Assembly (NCBI GenBank): GCA_964478225.1
Contig: CAYZHM010000008.1
Coordinates: 14,811-78,810 of the forward strand
Source: CAYZHM01 sp964478225
GTDB lineage: Bacteria > Pseudomonadota > Alphaproteobacteria > Micavibrionales > Micavibrionaceae
Direction: 5' to 3'
DNA: 64,000 nucleotides
Both the position numbers and the translations under genes were made by a program. The notes under the pieces were generated by a model. The model saw only the letters and a program-made list of their open reading frames with translations. It did not search any database and had not been told where the DNA came from. This document shows, one piece after another, positions 60,660 through 64,000 of this stretch. Within the stretch, counting starts at the first letter, position 1. Each line of letters opens with the position of its first letter.

Positions 60660-61952
60660 ATGCATAAAGTAAAAGAAAAGAAAACGGCGGTTGTGGGCTT
60701 GGGTTATGTGGGTATGCCCCTTGCTCTTGCTCTTGCTCAGTACGGTTCTGTCATTGGGTATGATTGCAGTGAGAGCAGAATCAAAGGTCTTTCTCAGGGG
60801 ATTGATAGCAATAACGAAATTGATAAAAAAGAACTTGCGGCGACAAAGTGTGTATTTACGTCAAATTCAGATGATATAAAGAATTGCGATGTTTTCATTG
60901 TTACTGTGCCAACACCTATTGATGATGACAATCAGCCTGATCTCACCGCCTTAAAAAGCGCGTCACAAACCGTTGGACAATACATAAAGCCCGGCGATAT
61001 TGTCGTTTATGAAAGTACAGTTTATCCGGGAGTAACCGAGAATATTTGTGGTCCCGTTCTTGAGCATGTCAGTGGGCTGGTTTGCGGTAAAGATTTTTAT
61101 CTTGGATACTCTCCCGAACGTATTAATCCTGGAGATCGCGAGCATGTTCTTTCAAAGATTGCAAAAGTCGTTGCGGGGCAAACACCGGAAGTGACTGAAT
61201 TTTTGGCGGAATTTTATGGTCAGATCAACGCAGGAAACATCTTCAAGGCCAAGAACATTAAAACTGCTGAAGCGTCTAAAGCGATAGAAAACGCGCAGCG
61301 GGATATAAACGTCGCTTTTATCAACGAAGTGACTGTGGTTCTCAATAAACTTGGGTTATCTGCCTTTGATGTTTTAGATGCAGCAAAAACCAAGTGGAAT
61401 TTTCTTCCATTCACTCCTGGTCTGGTCGGAGGGCATTGCATAGGCGTTGATCCGTATTACTTGGCTCAATGCGCCAGGGACATCGGGCATGATCCTGAGG
61501 TTATTCTTTCAGGCCGGAAAATCAATGACGCCATGGGGAATTATGTTGCAACCCGTATGCATCAGTTGCTGCAAAAGTCCCATGCAGCAACTGATGCAAA
61601 AATATTGATTTTGGGGTTCACATTTAAGGAAAATATAAACGATATTCGCAATTCAAAAGTTATAGATGTTATTCGCGAACTTCAGAGGCTGGGGCATGAT
61701 GTTGATGTTCATGATCCTTATGCTGATAACAATCACGTGCTCAAAGAATATGGAATTTCTCTTTTGGGCAGTTTACCTGACATAGCTGATTACAATTGCC
61801 TTGGTTTGTGTGTGGCTCATGATGCGTATATGACTATGGATGTGCCTTCTATTGAGAAGTTACTTTCTCGTAAATCCGGTATTGTTTATGATATCAAGGG
61901 TTTATGGCGGGCACGCAGCTTTGGCAATAAGATTGAGTATCAAGGCCTGTAG
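60660..61952 (+). CDS. Nucleotide-sugar 6-dehydrogenase (TviB/WbpA family)
   Basis: The 430-residue protein opens with TAVVGLGYVGMPLALALAQ (NAD binding), has VPTPIDDDNQPDL, GYSPERINPGD, and the catalytic cysteine in GGHCIGVDPYYL. These mark UDP-N-acetylglucosamine or UDP-N-acetylmannosamine dehydrogenases (Vi capsule TviB type) that make UDP-aminouronic acids by two oxidation steps. It would provide uronic acid precursors for the amidating enzymes and the epimerase found elsewhere in the window. A short GGG-containing ribosome site precedes it. It lies alone between repC and the second prepilin-like operon. Confidence 0.92.
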   Translation: MHKVKEKKTAVVGLGYVGMPLALALAQYGSVIGYDCSESRIKGLSQGIDSNNEIDKKELAATKCVFTSNSDDIKNCDVFIVTVPTPIDDDNQPDLTALKSASQTVGQYIKPGDIVVYESTVYPGVTENICGPVLEHVSGLVCGKDFYLGYSPERINPGDREHVLSKIAKVVAGQTPEVTEFLAEFYGQINAGNIFKAKNIKTAEASKAIENAQRDINVAFINEVTVVLNKLGLSAFDVLDAAKTKWNFLPFTPGLVGGHCIGVDPYYLAQCARDIGHDPEVILSGRKINDAMGNYVATRMHQLLQKSHAATDAKILILGFTFKENINDIRNSKVIDVIRELQRLGHDVDVHDPYADNNHVLKEYGISLLGSLPDIADYNCLGLCVAHDAYMTMDVPSIEKLLSRKSGIVYDIKGLWRARSFGNKIEYQGL

Positions 61953-62195
61953 CTTCAGGTTTTCTTAACCCCCTTTGAGAATAAAAACTTCTTTATGAAG
62001 CAGATTTTTTGCCATACATTAGGGGAATGAGGGGCTTTGGCCCCCGTAAAAAGCGTTGCTTTAATAAAAAAATTTCATCAATTTTTCTCTATATAAAAAA
62101 TATCTAACAAAAACAGTGTTTTAAAAAATTCTTTCCATTGAGATGGTCTGAGAGTTTAACGATTTATTACGGGTATCTCTATTATTATAATAACT

Positions 62196-63555
62196 ATGGG
62201 AATACGTAAGATTCTGGCCGATTTGAAGAAAAAGCAGACCGGACTGACACTTGTTGAGGTGTCAATTATTATGCTTGTGATCGGTTTAGTTCTTATCCCC
62301 CTTTTAAATATTTACGAAATGGAGCAAAAAGCTGCACAGTTTCGTTATTCTGATCGTGTGGTTGCAGATGAGATTAATTCTGTCTTGAGACGGTATGCGG
62401 CGGTCCATGACCATTATCCGGCTCCTGCAGATCCAGATCATAGCAATGGCTTTGGACGCGAAATTCCAGATACAGGATCGTTATCAGCCTGTCAGTCTAA
62501 TGATTCTAGGGCTTGTATTGCTTTTGATACTTTTGGAACAGCGTCTGAAGAAGTTTTAATCGGGGCTTTGCCGGTTAGAACACTAGGTCTTCCAGACTCC
62601 TATCTTACGGATCCGTACGGGGGACAGTGGGTGTATGTTGTCACCAGAGCCTTGGTAGACGTTCCACCGCCACCACTTGGCACTTTTGACGACAATGCCG
62701 GCAAGGTCACAGTGACAACCTATTACTTTGATCCTAAATCTCCTTCTCCTACCCCGATAGTTCTTGGCACGCCCGATGCCAGCTTGCACTTTGCGCTGAT
62801 ATCGCTTGGACAAGATAACAACGGGGCCTTTTCAATAGACGGCAAGTTAATTTCTTCCTGTACGAACACACCTTCGACGGCTAACCGCGATAACTGCGAC
62901 CGCAACAACGCTTTTCGTGTATATCAGGGAATGTCTTTGGGGACGGCAGCAAATTATTTTGATGACCACGTATCCCTTGGGCGTGGACGCTTTAGTGACA
63001 CATGGGCTTATAGTCAAAACAACAATTTGTTTAACACAAAAATGGGCAACGTTTTATTGTCCGAAGACAATTTCATGGGCACGCCTTTAGACCCGCCTTT
63101 GGCAAAAATGGATGTCCGCGGCAGTGTTATTGCAGGCAAGGTTGCTCTCGATCGTATTTGCGTGGTGAAAGGGACGGAAGCCGATCCCAAATCGGGTTGC
63201 GCAGACCCGGAAAGTCCTTCACAAGGAACAGAGGCACTTACGCCCGCGGATATATGGGGGAAACCCGAATTTCAAGATGATTTGGCTTTAGCTGCGGACG
63301 ATGAAGGTAAAGTTGGCAATGGCATCTATTGTGGCCGCAAAGGCATGAAGACTATCAGTATGGGCAATGAAATTTGCAGCAACAGCGTTGATCTAGATAC
63401 AAGTCCATTATTAATGGTTTTAACGGCGGCACCGTTGGGGAATGCGCTTGGTGTATGTCCCGACATACCCATTGGGCCTTACACGTATAAACAAGCTTTG
63501 GCAGGGATGAAGCCGGGACCAGGTGGTGTACCTATTCCGGATTGCAGACCTTATT
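62196..63555 (+). CDS. Large prepilin-like protein, second operon copy, 3' end in the assembly gap
   Basis: At least 453 residues. A leader then GLTLVEVSIIMLVIGLVLIPLL gives the prepilin peptidase site. The order of segments (RYAAVHDHYPAPAD, LGVPDA..-type insert, then LAKMDVRGSVIAGKVALDRIC, CGRKGMKTISMGNEIC) parallels the first gene of the minus-strand operon. The frame runs into the run of Ns; the stop must lie in or just beyond the gap. It is the opposite-strand counterpart of 42306-43637. The 243 bases before it are AT-rich with only weak hairpins. Confidence 0.83.
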
Positions 63556-63565
63556 NNNNNNNNNN
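63556..63565. other. Assembly gap (10 Ns)
   Basis: Ten Ns separate the end of one prepilin-like gene and the first codons of the next. By comparison with the complete operon, where the junction is an overlap of 20 bases, the true gap is probably short. Confidence 0.95.
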
Positions 63566-64000
63566 AAGATCAACAATCAAATCTCACAAAAAAATTCCAG
63601 AGGATTTACTTTGGTAGAAATGCTTATTGTGATGATTATTTCATCTTTGATCTTGACGGCTATAGTATCAATCTACAGCCAATATCGCCATCGCATGATC
63701 GAAATCACGACCAAAGACCACGTATTTGACCCTAACATCGGGATTAATGCCAAGCTTAGAAATTTCAGGCAAGTCTTCGGCCGTTATCCTTGTCCTTCTG
63801 ATCGCTCAGTTGGTATTCATGATCCTTCGTTCGGTCTTGAATTTGGCAGCAACCCGGCAGATTTCATAGATGGTTTACAGCCCATTGATCCGAGAGACAA
63901 TGGGGGGGCGATGTCGTGTAATCTTGGCGGATTAACAGGCTGTACCGCGAACGGTGGATTTTGCCGTATTGAAACGGGGGGCACAGTTATTTTAGTTGGG
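63566..64000 (+). CDS. Prepilin-like protein, second operon copy, partial at both ends
   Basis: After the Ns an open frame of 145 codons reads to the window edge. It begins within a leader (KINNQISQKNSR) followed by GFTLVEMLIVMIISSLILTAIVSIY, a prepilin signal and helix. Then RYPCPSD and FGLEFGS match the layout of RYPCPAPLGV and FGLEFLG in the minus-strand second gene at 40949-42325. So the gene order of the first operon is repeated here. The start codon is in the gap and the end is outside the window. Confidence 0.85.

Noticed and set aside
62030..62055. Hairpin GGGGCTTTGGCCCC as a terminator after the dehydrogenase gene
   Set aside because: No T-run follows on either strand at the right distance; the downstream bases are GTAAAAAGCG.
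63556..63617. Prepilin-like frame continuing through the Ns to 63617
   Set aside because: The Ns have no defined sequence, and the bases after the gap encode the start of the next prepilin-like protein in a different frame.

Overview
ORGANISM AND SAMPLE. The window looks like part of an environmental alphaproteobacterial genome of moderate GC (27 of 60 bases in a sample at 47701). The main taxonomic clue is a RepC-type replication initiator, a family typical of alphaproteobacterial plasmids and chromids. A run of ten Ns at 63556-63565 shows that this is a draft scaffold. No rRNA, tRNA, CRISPR array or recognisable transposase was seen. I could run no database search, so family names rest on motifs and remembered family architecture. 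LAYOUT. (1) 1-6397, plus strand: a tightly overlapping operon with a class I glutamine amidotransferase, a sugar-phosphate-type nucleotidyltransferase, a sulfotransferase-like protein, a large GT-B-like protein, a CysC-like kinase, an unknown protein and a formyltransferase. Amidotransferase, nucleotidyltransferase and CysC-like kinase together are the gene set that makes the activated phosphoramidate of Campylobacter capsules (Cj1415-Cj1417). (2) 6387-25884, minus strand: a compact run of 16 surface-glycan genes with three asparagine-synthetase-type proteins, a PLP sugar aminotransferase, an ABC flippase, glycosyltransferases, methyltransferases, a GT2-cytidylyltransferase fusion and a short NeuB-like synthase. 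(3) 25968-29813, plus strand: a glycosyltransferase, an MBOAT O-acyltransferase and an SGNH-type partner. (4) About 29940-34300: a GC-rich segment (38 of 60 bases in a sample at 31801) with two tandem DUF1566 exported proteins and a DUF1778-GNAT toxin-antitoxin pair with a clear promoter and operator. This is either a transferred island or an assembly chimera. (5) 34503-57837: a secretion and surface region with four RTX or FecR type I secretion substrates, an ABC and HlyD pair, a MotA/TolQ-MotB-TolC operon, a UDP-uronate epimerase and an operon of three huge prepilin-like proteins. (6) 57937-60591: a replicon module with a plasmid-type HTH coiled-coil protein, an iteron-like repeat region, a predicted antisense RNA and RepC. 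(7) 60660-64000: a nucleotide-sugar dehydrogenase and a second, partial copy of the prepilin-like operon. HOW IT FITS TOGETHER. Most genes build, decorate, export or anchor surface material: an amidated, methylated, acylated and possibly phosphoramidate-bearing polysaccharide, plus calcium-binding RTX adhesins exported by a type I system. With repC among them, the scaffold may be an extrachromosomal replicon devoted to attachment and cell-surface variation.
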